Below, one piece after another: positions 23,818 through 32,247 of a stretch of DNA of 64,000 bases; position 1 is the stretch's first letter, and the number at the start of each line of letters is the position of its first letter. This DNA is from JAPWJZ01 sp966211335 (lineage in GTDB: Bacteria; Pseudomonadota; Alphaproteobacteria; Micavibrionales; UBA2020). The translations under genes and the position numbers were made by a program. A model generated the notes under the pieces. It did no database searches. It saw only the letters and a program-made list of their open reading frames with translations, and was not told the origin of the DNA. Location of the stretch: NCBI GenBank assembly GCA_966211335.1, contig CBIHNF010000001.1, forward strand, positions 1,798,001 to 1,862,000, given 5' to 3'.

Positions 23818-26467
23818 GCGCGGCGCGCAATGTTTTTTCTATTCCCGCCAGCTTTTCACGGTGAACGATTTTAAGGCCGAAGGAATCCTTCACATAAAAC
23901 ACGTCAACGGCGCGTGCACCAAAGGTTGTCACCTTTGCAGCCGAAATCTGCAGGCCGGATTGGGTCAGGGCGGAGGTGATATCGTAGAGGAAGCCCGGCC
24001 TGTCCTTGCCGTTCACCTCGATCACCGTGTTGCTGACGCTTGCATTATTATCAATGATAACGCGGGGTTGTGCCTTGAACAGCCGGCCTTTGCGCGGCGC
24101 GTTTTTCTGTCTCTCGAGTATTTCCGCAGCAAGGTCGATGCTGCCGGCAAGCGCGGATTTGATCGTTTTTTGCAGGAAGCCCGCGTTTTCGTAGACATGG
24201 CCGTTGACGTCCTGGATTTGAAAAATATCGAATGCCATGCCGTTCGTGAGGGTGAAAATACGCGCATCGACGATGGAGGCGCCGGATGCCGCCATAGCGC
24301 CGGATAACGTGGCGAACAACCCTTTGCGGTCGGCCGTGAAAACAAAGACCTCCGTGAAGCCCTGCGCCGATTGGGGCGTGACTTTCACCACGGTGCCGTT
24401 AGTCGCGATGGACTTGTGCAGTGCCTTCACGAAGCCGGCGATGGCTTCGGGCGAAAAGCTGAGCCAAAAGTATTTTGGCGCGTAGTCAGACAAATACTGC
24501 AGCGTCGAGGTCTGGTCACCGACAAGGCGGCGCACTTGTTTCTGCAAGATGATAAACTGATCGTTATCTTCCCGGTTTTCAGGCGTGCCGGACATATTTT
24601 CAAGCGACTTGTAATACAATTCTGACAGTAGGCCGGCCTTCCAGTTGTTCCAGCGGTCGGGGCCGACAGCCATGATGTCGGCAGTCGTTAAAATGGTTAT
24701 CAGTTTCAGGCGCTCGGGCGACTGAACCTCCGCCACGAAATCGGCAATACTTTTGGGGTCATTCAGGTCGCGCTTCAGGGCGGCGAGAGTCATTAATAAA
24801 TGGTTTTCGACGAGCCAAATAACGGTCTCTGTTTCCTCAGCACTCAGGCCGAGGAGGGGGCAGAGGCGCTTTGCGATTTCCGCGCCTTTTTTTGAGTGCT
24901 CCCCGCCCGTGCCCTTGGCGATGTCGTGCAGGAACATGGCGGCATAGAGTGCCCGTCTGGAATGGATTTTCGGGAAGAGAGATGTTGCCAGAGCCGCTGT
25001 TTCGGCAAGCTGCCCGTTTTCGATGCTGTGCATCATACCGACCGCACGGATGGTGTGCTCGTCCGCCGTGAAGAAGTGGTACATATCGTACTGCATATGG
25101 GCAAAGATATTCGCAAAATCCGGTATCAGCGCCGTCAGCACGCCGGCCTCATTCAGGCGGCGCAGCGTTTTTTCGGCACCTTTCACATCGAGCAGGATAT
25201 CGAGGAAAAACTGGTGCGCCTCGCTGGAGACGGAAAGTATGCCATTTGACAGGCTGTCATTCATTACGCGCAGCGCGTCCGGGTGGATGTCGTGGCCCGA
25301 CGTCTGGCTTGTGCGGAAGATGCGCAGAATATCCGCTGGTTTCTTCCTAAAGTGGGTGCTGTTGGTGACTGTCAGTCGGTTGTTGAGTAGGGGGAAGCCG
25401 TTGATTTGTTCCGCAAGCGCAATCTTTTTGGTGCCGGCGGTGGCGCCGCTGGCGACGGACTTGGCTTCCATATCGGCGCAGAGGATGCGGGTCAGGTGGC
25501 CCGTCTCGCTCGTTCTGCGGAAGTAGTCTTTCATAAATTTTTCGGCGCGCATATTCGGTTCCGCATCCGTGTAACCGAGCCGCAGTGCGACTTCCGGCTG
25601 GACTTCAAAAGACAGCCTGTCATCGGCACGACCGTTGATGAGATGAAGATGGCAGCGCACCTTCCAGAAAAACCTGTGCGCCTCCAGCAGCGTATTCAAT
25701 TCAGGCTTTGTCAAAATGCCTTTTTCCGCTAGGCCCTCCGGCGTCTTGATGCCGTAGAGAAAATTGGATAGCCACAGTAGTGTCTGGATATCCCGCAGGG
25801 CACCTTTGCTTTCCTTGACGTTCGGCTGAAGGGAAAAGCGGCTATCGCCCATTTTTTTGTGGCGTGCATCCTGCTCTGCTAGTTTGGCGGCGATGAAAAC
25901 GCCGGGCGTCGTTTCGGCGAAATATTTTGCGGTGAGTGTTTCAAGTTGTCGGTAAAGCGGTTTTGCGCCCCAGAGCAGGCGTTTTTCGAGCAAGCTGGTT
26001 GCGAAATGCAGATCCTGCCGCATCATGGCTTCGCAATCTTTCAGGTCGCGCACGCTGTAGCTCAGCTTCGCGCCAGCGTTCCAGAAGGCAGCCGCCAGCG
26101 ACTCCACCATCTTGCGTCCCGAAGCGGAAATCGGGCCGCGGGTCAGGAACAGAATATCGATGTCGGAGTAGGGTGCCAGCTCCTCCCGACCATAGCCCCC
26201 GATTGCGATGATGCAGGGGAGATCATGATCGGACGCAGCCTTGCGCGGCACAAACGTCTGCGCAAGCGCGCGAAGGGTGTCATCCGTCAGGTGGGAAATA
26301 CGGTTATGAAAATCTAATATTGTGTCGGGATTTTGCTGCAGCCCAGCAACCAGCGCGGCGCGGCCTTGTTTAAATTTTTCCACTAAAAGGTTGAGCGAGC
26401 TTGGAATGTCTCCGGCTTTCGCGAAGGACTTTTTGGCGGATCCGGTTCCGGGGCGGGAAGGAGTCAT
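23804..26467 (-). CDS. glnD: [Protein-PII] uridylyltransferase / uridylyl-removing enzyme
   Basis: Nitrogen sensor that uridylylates and de-uridylylates PII according to glutamine level. The 887-residue protein carries a nucleotidyltransferase domain (IAIGGYGREELAPYSDIDIL), a central GlnD linker region, an HD hydrolase domain (AAMFLHDIAKGTGGEHSKKG) and two C-terminal ACT domains (FTADRKGLFATLSGAMAASG and NGKDRPGFLYDITSAL). It is slightly shorter than typical GlnD. In many Alphaproteobacteria glnD is next to mutS and murJ; here those genes are nearby (32 and 42 kb) but not adjacent. Confidence 0.95.
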   Translation of the reverse strand: MTPSRPGTGSAKKSFAKAGDIPSSLNLLVEKFKQGRAALVAGLQQNPDTILDFHNRISHLTDDTLRALAQTFVPRKAASDHDLPCIIAIGGYGREELAPYSDIDILFLTRGPISASGRKMVESLAAAFWNAGAKLSYSVRDLKDCEAMMRQDLHFATSLLEKRLLWGAKPLYRQLETLTAKYFAETTPGVFIAAKLAEQDARHKKMGDSRFSLQPNVKESKGALRDIQTLLWLSNFLYGIKTPEGLAEKGILTKPELNTLLEAHRFFWKVRCHLHLINGRADDRLSFEVQPEVALRLGYTDAEPNMRAEKFMKDYFRRTSETGHLTRILCADMEAKSVASGATAGTKKIALAEQINGFPLLNNRLTVTNSTHFRKKPADILRIFRTSQTSGHDIHPDALRVMNDSLSNGILSVSSEAHQFFLDILLDVKGAEKTLRRLNEAGVLTALIPDFANIFAHMQYDMYHFFTADEHTIRAVGMMHSIENGQLAETAALATSLFPKIHSRRALYAAMFLHDIAKGTGGEHSKKGAEIAKRLCPLLGLSAEETETVIWLVENHLLMTLAALKRDLNDPKSIADFVAEVQSPERLKLITILTTADIMAVGPDRWNNWKAGLLSELYYKSLENMSGTPENREDNDQFIILQKQVRRLVGDQTSTLQYLSDYAPKYFWLSFSPEAIAGFVKALHKSIATNGTVVKVTPQSAQGFTEVFVFTADRKGLFATLSGAMAASGASIVDARIFTLTNGMAFDIFQIQDVNGHVYENAGFLQKTIKSALAGSIDLAAEILERQKNAPRKGRLFKAQPRVIIDNNASVSNTVIEVNGKDRPGFLYDITSALTQSGLQISAAKVTTFGARAVDVFYVKDSFGLKIVHREKLAGIEKTLRAALEKI

Positions 26468-26612
26468 GGCGCTAAAATACCGTGCAATTATATTTCCCTA
26501 AAGTCATTTTCCCTGATGCTTTCGTTCCTTTTCGGTGCTACCACTATAACCACAAGCGCACCATAACAGAACGACCATTTGCAGCTGCAGCTCACAGCAA
26601 GGAAACGGGAAT

Positions 26613-28232
26613 ATGTATATTTTTTACGATACCGAAACGTCGGGCCTCGATAAAGATTTCTCCCAGATTTTCCAGGTGGCGCTCGTCTTCACCGATGACG
26701 ACATGAACATCCTGTCCAGCAAGAAGCTGGAATGCCGCCGCAGCCCCTGGGTTGTGCCGTCTCCGGGCGCGCTGCTGACGACAGGCTTCACGCCGGATGA
26801 TTTGAAAAACGCGAAAAATTCCGCCTTCGAAATGATGCAGGAGCTCGACCAGTGGGCGCGTGCGCAGTACTGGCCGGTGGTTTTCGCGGGCTACAACACG
26901 CTGGGGTATGATGAAGACATCCTCGCGCAAAACCTGCACAGCAACCTGCTCGATTCCGGCCTGACCACCGCGCTCAGCAAAAACGGCGGCGTCAACGGCC
27001 GCCTTGATGTGATGAACATTGTGAAGGCAATGCAGGCCTATATGCCTGGCGCGCTGAAGCTCGATGTGCTGAACGATTTTGGCTATCCCAGCCTGCAGCT
27101 CGGCCATGTCGCCCGCCAGAACGGCGTTAACCTTGGCGCGCATGACGCGCATGATGCTTTGAATGATATCAAGGCGACGGTCGGCGTTGCCAAAGTCATC
27201 CAGAAAATCGCGCCCGATCTTTGGGACCATATGTCGAAAATGGCGACGCCCGAAGGCGTTGACGATTTCTTCGCCAGCCACAAGGTTTTCACCCATTCGC
27301 TGATGGCCTATGGCAAGACAAAAGCCGCCGTTACAACCTCCGTCGTGCCGCGGGATGGCAGCGGCCTCACGCAAGTTTTGTTTGACCTCAGTTTCGATCC
27401 TGCACCGTATCAGGCAATGACGGTCGAGCAGTTGAAAGAGGTCTTTAACGAACAGGATAAAAAGCCTGCGAAAGGCCAAGCCGCGAAGCCGAAAGCTTTC
27501 CGCCTCGTGCGCAAGAACAGCCAGCCGGTTGTCATGCCACTCGATCAATCGAAGGCCGTATTGCCGGATAATTTCGACCTCCAGCTCGCGGAAGCGCGCG
27601 CCAATGCGATCAAGGCGGACGTCCAGTTCCAGAAAAATCTTGCCGAGGCCGCAGCATTGGCCAAGCAGGACAAAATTGCCACCAGTGGCCCCGCCAAGCC
27701 GAAACCGCAGCCGGAGCAGCTGATTAACGAAGAAATTGCAGCGCCCGTCAAAGCCAAGCTTGACCAGTGGATGAAGGAATTCCATTCGACCGCCAACTGG
27801 AAGGATGCCGCCGGGTTGATCGACAGTTTTTACACCCGCTTCGATCAAGAGCTGAAGGACGACCCCAATATCCGCCGTTTCGTCAAGTTCGCCGGCCGCA
27901 TCGTGTTTGAACACGCGCCCGAGGAACTCAGTGCCGAGAAACAGGCGCAGATGAAAGCCTATGTCGCAGCGCATATTCTGAACCCCGATACTTCCGTTCA
28001 ATGGATGACCATTCCGAAAGCCCGCAAGGAGCTTGACCAGATCGAGCATGAACGCGCGTCTGGTAAGAAAAAATGGGCGGAGATTTCCGATACGCAGATC
28101 CGCTCTCTGAAGCTGTATTACACGGCGATGGAAAAAGAATACGCGGCCTACCTGCCATCGACCACGTCCAACGACAACACGTCTCAACCCCCGCAGGCGC
28201 CGAAAGCCGCAAATGACAAGTTCCGGCCCTGA
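26613..28232 (+). CDS. sbcB: Exodeoxyribonuclease I-like 3'-5' DEDDh exonuclease
   Basis: Degrades single-stranded DNA 3' to 5' in repair and recombination. The 539-residue product begins with the ExoI motif IFYDTETSGLDKDFSQIFQ, followed by GYNTLGYDEDILAQ and GAHDAHDALNDIKATVGVA, the acidic/His catalytic set of the DEDDh class. A central SH3-like and helical C-terminal extension similar in plan to ExoI follows, with a low-complexity spacer around residues 360-375. It is longer than the E. coli enzyme (about 475). The next gene starts 20 bases inside its 3' end, forming a compact three-gene unit. Confidence 0.88.
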   Translation: MYIFYDTETSGLDKDFSQIFQVALVFTDDDMNILSSKKLECRRSPWVVPSPGALLTTGFTPDDLKNAKNSAFEMMQELDQWARAQYWPVVFAGYNTLGYDEDILAQNLHSNLLDSGLTTALSKNGGVNGRLDVMNIVKAMQAYMPGALKLDVLNDFGYPSLQLGHVARQNGVNLGAHDAHDALNDIKATVGVAKVIQKIAPDLWDHMSKMATPEGVDDFFASHKVFTHSLMAYGKTKAAVTTSVVPRDGSGLTQVLFDLSFDPAPYQAMTVEQLKEVFNEQDKKPAKGQAAKPKAFRLVRKNSQPVVMPLDQSKAVLPDNFDLQLAEARANAIKADVQFQKNLAEAAALAKQDKIATSGPAKPKPQPEQLINEEIAAPVKAKLDQWMKEFHSTANWKDAAGLIDSFYTRFDQELKDDPNIRRFVKFAGRIVFEHAPEELSAEKQAQMKAYVAAHILNPDTSVQWMTIPKARKELDQIEHERASGKKKWAEISDTQIRSLKLYYTAMEKEYAAYLPSTTSNDNTSQPPQAPKAANDKFRP

Positions 28233-28494
28233 TAAAAACACGGGTGGGAAAAGCCCTCCCGTCCGCAAGGGCGACGAGATTTTTATCGACCGTGGCGGCA
28301 GGGCAGGCCAATGGCAGGTGCGTGATGTGCGCGGTGCTGGCAGTTCGGTGACAGTCGTTCTGGCGCGGGGCAGCATCCTCATCAAGACGCGCTTCGATGC
28401 GGCAGAAATGCGCGTGATATCGAAAACGCCGGCTTACGAGCTGCGCTCCGGCATGACGCCCGTCAAAACAGTACGCTTCGGTAAACCGCGATGA
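28213..28494 (+). CDS. Small beta-rich protein with C-terminal TPVKTVRF tag
   Basis: A 93-residue protein overlapping the end of sbcB by 20 bases and the next gene by 4 bases. It has KGDEIFIDRGGRAGQWQV and SVTVVLARGSILIKTRF, a pattern that suggests a small beta barrel. It ends MTPVKTVRFGKPR, nearly identical to the end of the ankyrin protein at 2462-3334. The second half of the next protein appears to be a diverged copy of the same module. No known family recognised. The position suggests an accessory role to the exonuclease, but that is inference. Confidence 0.7.
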   Translation: MTSSGPDKNTGGKSPPVRKGDEIFIDRGGRAGQWQVRDVRGAGSSVTVVLARGSILIKTRFDAAEMRVISKTPAYELRSGMTPVKTVRFGKPR

Positions 28495-29033
28495 AGGCCA
28501 AGGATATTCCTGAATTCATTTTTCGTGGCGCGGTGTTGTCTGTCGATGGCAAGGAGGAGGTTGTCTCCCAACTGTCGCTGGAGCGGCCCGTGCATAAGGG
28601 CATTCCTGGCCCGGAAGACGTTCTATACCTCAAATTTAAAAGCGGCCTTGCGCTTGAATATAGCGCCGCGCGGGTGCAGGAAATTCCCGGCAAGCCGCCC
28701 GAATTTATCTATAAGGGCGCAAAAATCTTCTGCAAATACCCGGTGGAGGGCAACGCCGCGGCGAAAAGCTTTTCCGTCGCTGTGAATGGCATCTGGGAAG
28801 TTGCATCGTTTCACTACGGGCGCGACGCTGATCCGGCCCACCGTAAGCTTATTGTGACTCTCAGCAGACCCGCCGGCAAAACGACCGCAAGTATCTCCAG
28901 GGCTTTTAATAGTGCCGCAATGTTTCCGGCTGAACCATCATCGCCTTTGCCCCGTCAAACACCTGTCTACCAGCTCGACAAAAACCTCAGCGTCCGCCGT
29001 CATCCTGTACGCTTCAAGCCGAAAGGCAATTGA
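28491..29033 (+). CDS. Hypothetical protein with duplicated beta module
   Basis: A 180-residue protein joined to the preceding gene by an ATGA overlap. It has two related segments, IPEFIFRGAVLSVDG and PPEFIYKGAKIFCKY, about 70 residues apart. The second continues GIWEVASFHYG and RKLIVTLSRP, resembling GQWQVRDVR and SVTVVLARG of the 28213-28494 product. The end is SVRRHPVRFKPKGN, a weaker form of the VRF tag. No family recognised; probably soluble. It closes the sbcB operon; a 77-base gap with an inverted repeat (CCGCTA/TAGCGG) follows. Confidence 0.65.
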   Translation: MKAKDIPEFIFRGAVLSVDGKEEVVSQLSLERPVHKGIPGPEDVLYLKFKSGLALEYSAARVQEIPGKPPEFIYKGAKIFCKYPVEGNAAAKSFSVAVNGIWEVASFHYGRDADPAHRKLIVTLSRPAGKTTASISRAFNSAAMFPAEPSSPLPRQTPVYQLDKNLSVRRHPVRFKPKGN

Positions 29034-29110
29034 TTCAGGATCGTTTTTCCCGCTACAGTTTAAATGCTGTGAATAGCGGCTTTCATAATACCTGATGGTG
29101 AGGAGGGGCA

Positions 29111-30040
29111 ATGGCGGATAAGAGTACAGCGGCGCAGGATATTGCCGTCCTGCTGCCTTGCTATAATGAAGCTCTGACAATCGTTGACACGATCCGGCAA
29201 ATGCGCAGCGTGCTGCCCGATGCGCGCTTCATTGTTTTTGACAATAATTCCAGCGACGGCTCCGGAAATTTTGCGCGCGCCGAGGGCATCGAGGTGCGTG
29301 ACGTGCGTTTGCAGGGTAAGGGAAACGTGGTTCGCCGCATGTTTGCCGATGTGGATGCCGACGTGTATCTGATGGTCGATGCCGACACTACCTATGATCC
29401 GCACACCGCACCCATGCTCGTGGATGCGATTGTGTCCGGGAAGGCGGATATGGCGGTGGCCATTCGAAAAGGAAAGGCAGAATCCTTCCCGGCCGGCCAT
29501 CGCCTTGGTAACCGGTTATTTAACCTTGTCGTCGCCTCTCTCTTTGGCCGCGGCATGGAAGATATATTTTCGGGGTATCGCGCTTTTTCAAAGCGCTTTG
29601 TACGGTCATTTCCGGCCCACAGCCAAGGTTTTGAAATAGAGACCGAATTAAGTGTTTTTACACTTGAGCAGAGAATACCCTTTGTTGAAATTCCGTCCCC
29701 TTACGGACAGCGTCCAGAAGGCTCTTTTAGTAAACTCAAAACCTTCCACGACGGGTTTCGGATTCTGCTGACGATCGCGTTATTGTACAAGGACCTGCGT
29801 CCGATGATGTTCTTCGGATTGATAGCCCTCGGCCTGGCGATAACCTCGCTGGCGCTTGGCATTCCTGTCGTCATTGATTTTATGCACACCGGCCTCGTGG
29901 TGCGCCAGCCGACGGCAATTCTGAGCAGTGCGATTGGCGTTCTTGCCACGTTGGTTTTTGTTGCAGGCATGGTTTTGAACGGCGTCGCGCGCTCCTACAG
30001 GGAAACAAGGCATTTATGCTATCTCAACGTCCGCCGCTGA
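29111..30040 (+). CDS. Family 2 glycosyltransferase, polyprenyl-phosphate sugar transferase type
   Basis: A 309-residue GT2 protein: VLLPCYNEALTIVDTI at the N-terminus, FIVFDNNSSDGS for nucleotide-sugar binding, LMVDADTTYDP with the DAD metal motif, and EDIFSGYRAFSKRF. Two C-terminal transmembrane helices follow, as in enzymes that load a sugar on undecaprenyl phosphate (dolichyl-phosphate mannose synthase-like). GGAGG precedes the ATG. The next gene overlaps by 25 bases and encodes a GtrA/GT-C protein, so this enzyme probably makes the lipid-linked sugar donor used by its neighbour. Confidence 0.88.
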   Translation: MADKSTAAQDIAVLLPCYNEALTIVDTIRQMRSVLPDARFIVFDNNSSDGSGNFARAEGIEVRDVRLQGKGNVVRRMFADVDADVYLMVDADTTYDPHTAPMLVDAIVSGKADMAVAIRKGKAESFPAGHRLGNRLFNLVVASLFGRGMEDIFSGYRAFSKRFVRSFPAHSQGFEIETELSVFTLEQRIPFVEIPSPYGQRPEGSFSKLKTFHDGFRILLTIALLYKDLRPMMFFGLIALGLAITSLALGIPVVIDFMHTGLVVRQPTAILSSAIGVLATLVFVAGMVLNGVARSYRETRHLCYLNVRR

Positions 30041-32247
30041 ACCGCCTGATCGATCTGGCGGCGCAATACGGTGTCAGCTCGCGCTTTTTGCGTTATTTGC
30101 TGATCGGAGGCATCGGCTTTCTGGTTGACGCAGGCGGGCTTGAGGCTTTTATCCACTCCGGGTTTAGCGTTTACTCGGCGCGGCTTTGCTCAATGGCTAT
30201 CGCCATCGCCTCTACCTATTTTTTGCATCGTAACTTTACGTTCAGCGAAAGCGAAAGGCCGCAGCGCAGTTTTTACCAGTTCACGTTGTTTTTGGCCTGC
30301 CAGATTGCGGCGGCGGCCGTAAATTACAGTGTCTTCTGCCTCTTCCTGGCGTTATTGCCACAGCCGGTATTTTTCATCAGCCGCATGCTCTCGCTTATGG
30401 CGGGGGTCGGCGCCGGTCTGCTCATAAACTATGCCGCGCTGCAAAAAGTTGTCTTCCCCAATAAAGCATCCCCTTTACGGCCGTGGCGTTTATTCCCGCT
30501 TATTATCACGATGGCATGGTCGCTGCGCCTCGCGCTGCTGCGGCAAAATGAGGTCTTGAAGTGGCCGGCGGTTGGTCATGACCTTGGCCCCGCCGATAGT
30601 GACGTCTGGCTGCGCCTAAACCAGGTGCGGCAATGGCTCGGCGGTGGGGATTTTTTTGATCACCTCGTGTATAATACCAACGCGCCATATGGCGGCATTG
30701 CCATTCACTGGACGCGGCCGCTGGATGCTTTGCTGGCATTTTTCTTCAAGATAATGCCGCCGCAGTTACCGGATGATACGCGCCTTTTAATGGCTTCCGC
30801 CTGGCTGCCCGCGGTGTTGGGCGTTGTGGCCTTTGCTGTGCTGTCGACAGGCCTATTGCGCAGGTTCCGGCATGTTGGTGTTCTATGGTCGTTGCTGTTG
30901 CTCGTCGCCTTCAGTCCCTGGCAGCAATACTTCCCGCCGGGAGAGTCCGATCACCATGGGCTTCTCAGCTTGTTGTGGTGTGTCGTTATTGCATTGCTTG
31001 TCCGTCCGCTGAGCCCGCGCACCGCGATACTTACGGGCAGCCTGCTTGGCTTTATGTTCTGGATTAATACAGAGGCTCTTTTACTGATTGGTATTGTTTA
31101 CCTTCTGCTCGGCATACGCGCCCTCAGATCCGCAGAAGAAATGCGATGCTTCAGTCTGGTGACGACTGCTGCTGCTGTCATATCGCTGATTGGTTTGACG
31201 ATAGAAGTCCCGCCGTCGCGTTTTTTCAGTTTTGAGGCCTATGATACACTGTCAATTGTTTATGTGAGCTTACTGTCGTTTGTCGCGGCCGGGTGCCTTA
31301 TTCTTACACTTCCCAGGGTTCAGCGACTAGGTGCCCTCTATCGTCTTTGCGCTGCCGCAGTTGTTGCCACTGTCGTCATCATGACGGAAATAATCATTTA
31401 CCCCAAAATTTTGCTGGGCCCTTTGGCCGACGCCGATCCCTTTATAACGAAGGTCTTTTTCAAAAAAGTGACGGAGGCGAGGTCGATTTACCGTCAACCC
31501 GTCGCTATCATCATCCAACATATATGGCAGCCCTTGTTCGCGCTGCTGCTGATGGCGATGGCGTGGCCGAAAGTAAAGTCGTTGCGTCGTGAGCAGATCG
31601 TTACCTGTGTGGCACTGATGCTTGGCACATTTGGCATGATTATGCTGCAAGGACGGTGGACTTATTATCTGCAACCAGTGGCCTTGCTGTCGGCGGCGTC
31701 CTTCCTGCCCGGTCTCGTGAGATTAAAATTCACAGGCAAGTGGTTGTCAGTGGAAAAGCCGCTTCGGCCAGCGATCGTGATTTTCGCAAGCTATATTGCA
31801 TCCATTGTGCTCGGCAGTTTTTTTGCTTTCGACAATACAAATTCCAATGTCTGGCAATGCCAGTCACAGATGCGCTACGTCATTCAAAGCCGACAACTGC
31901 AGCCGCTCCTCGGAACCGAGGCGTTTACGCTTTATGCGCCGCCTGAAGTCGGGGGGGATATCCTCTTTTTCACGCCGTATCGAATTATTGCAGGCGAATA
32001 CCATCGCGAAGGGAAGGGGCTTCACGATATCGCGCAGATAGCGGAAGAAAAGAATGATGAATTTGGGCGTCGCCGGCTCAAATTAAGGAAAGCGGATGCC
32101 ATGCTTGTATGCCCGATGTCAGAAGACACTAAAAGCTGGCTGCACAACCTGTCAGAAACCAACCATCCTGATTGGTTGACACCTGTCACTGGCGTCAAAT
32201 TTATGGACAAGCCCGGCCCAAAGCCGCAGCTATTCGTGATCAACTAG
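30016..32247 (+). CDS. GtrA domain fused to a GT-C membrane glycosyltransferase
   Basis: A 743-residue membrane protein. Residues 20-150 form a four-helix GtrA domain (RYLLIGGIGFLVDAGGLEAF, TYFLHRNFTF), associated with movement of lipid-linked sugars across the membrane. The remainder is a GT-C enzyme: an acidic first-loop motif in ADSDVWLRLNQVRQWL, GIAIHWTRPLDALLAFFF, then ESDHHGLLSLLW, and about ten more helices plus a soluble tail. These features resemble oligosaccharyltransferase-type GT-C proteins. With the overlapping GT2 gene it suggests a complete charge-flip-transfer route for one sugar. The acceptor is unknown. It ends 4 bases inside the 3' end of mutS. Confidence 0.78.
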   Translation: MLSQRPPLNRLIDLAAQYGVSSRFLRYLLIGGIGFLVDAGGLEAFIHSGFSVYSARLCSMAIAIASTYFLHRNFTFSESERPQRSFYQFTLFLACQIAAAAVNYSVFCLFLALLPQPVFFISRMLSLMAGVGAGLLINYAALQKVVFPNKASPLRPWRLFPLIITMAWSLRLALLRQNEVLKWPAVGHDLGPADSDVWLRLNQVRQWLGGGDFFDHLVYNTNAPYGGIAIHWTRPLDALLAFFFKIMPPQLPDDTRLLMASAWLPAVLGVVAFAVLSTGLLRRFRHVGVLWSLLLLVAFSPWQQYFPPGESDHHGLLSLLWCVVIALLVRPLSPRTAILTGSLLGFMFWINTEALLLIGIVYLLLGIRALRSAEEMRCFSLVTTAAAVISLIGLTIEVPPSRFFSFEAYDTLSIVYVSLLSFVAAGCLILTLPRVQRLGALYRLCAAAVVATVVIMTEIIIYPKILLGPLADADPFITKVFFKKVTEARSIYRQPVAIIIQHIWQPLFALLLMAMAWPKVKSLRREQIVTCVALMLGTFGMIMLQGRWTYYLQPVALLSAASFLPGLVRLKFTGKWLSVEKPLRPAIVIFASYIASIVLGSFFAFDNTNSNVWQCQSQMRYVIQSRQLQPLLGTEAFTLYAPPEVGGDILFFTPYRIIAGEYHREGKGLHDIAQIAEEKNDEFGRRRLKLRKADAMLVCPMSEDTKSWLHNLSETNHPDWLTPVTGVKFMDKPGPKPQLFVIN

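Noticed and set aside
26592..28385. 597-codon minus-strand frame opposite sbcB
   Set aside because: Antisense shadow; sbcB has the full DEDDh exonuclease motif set.
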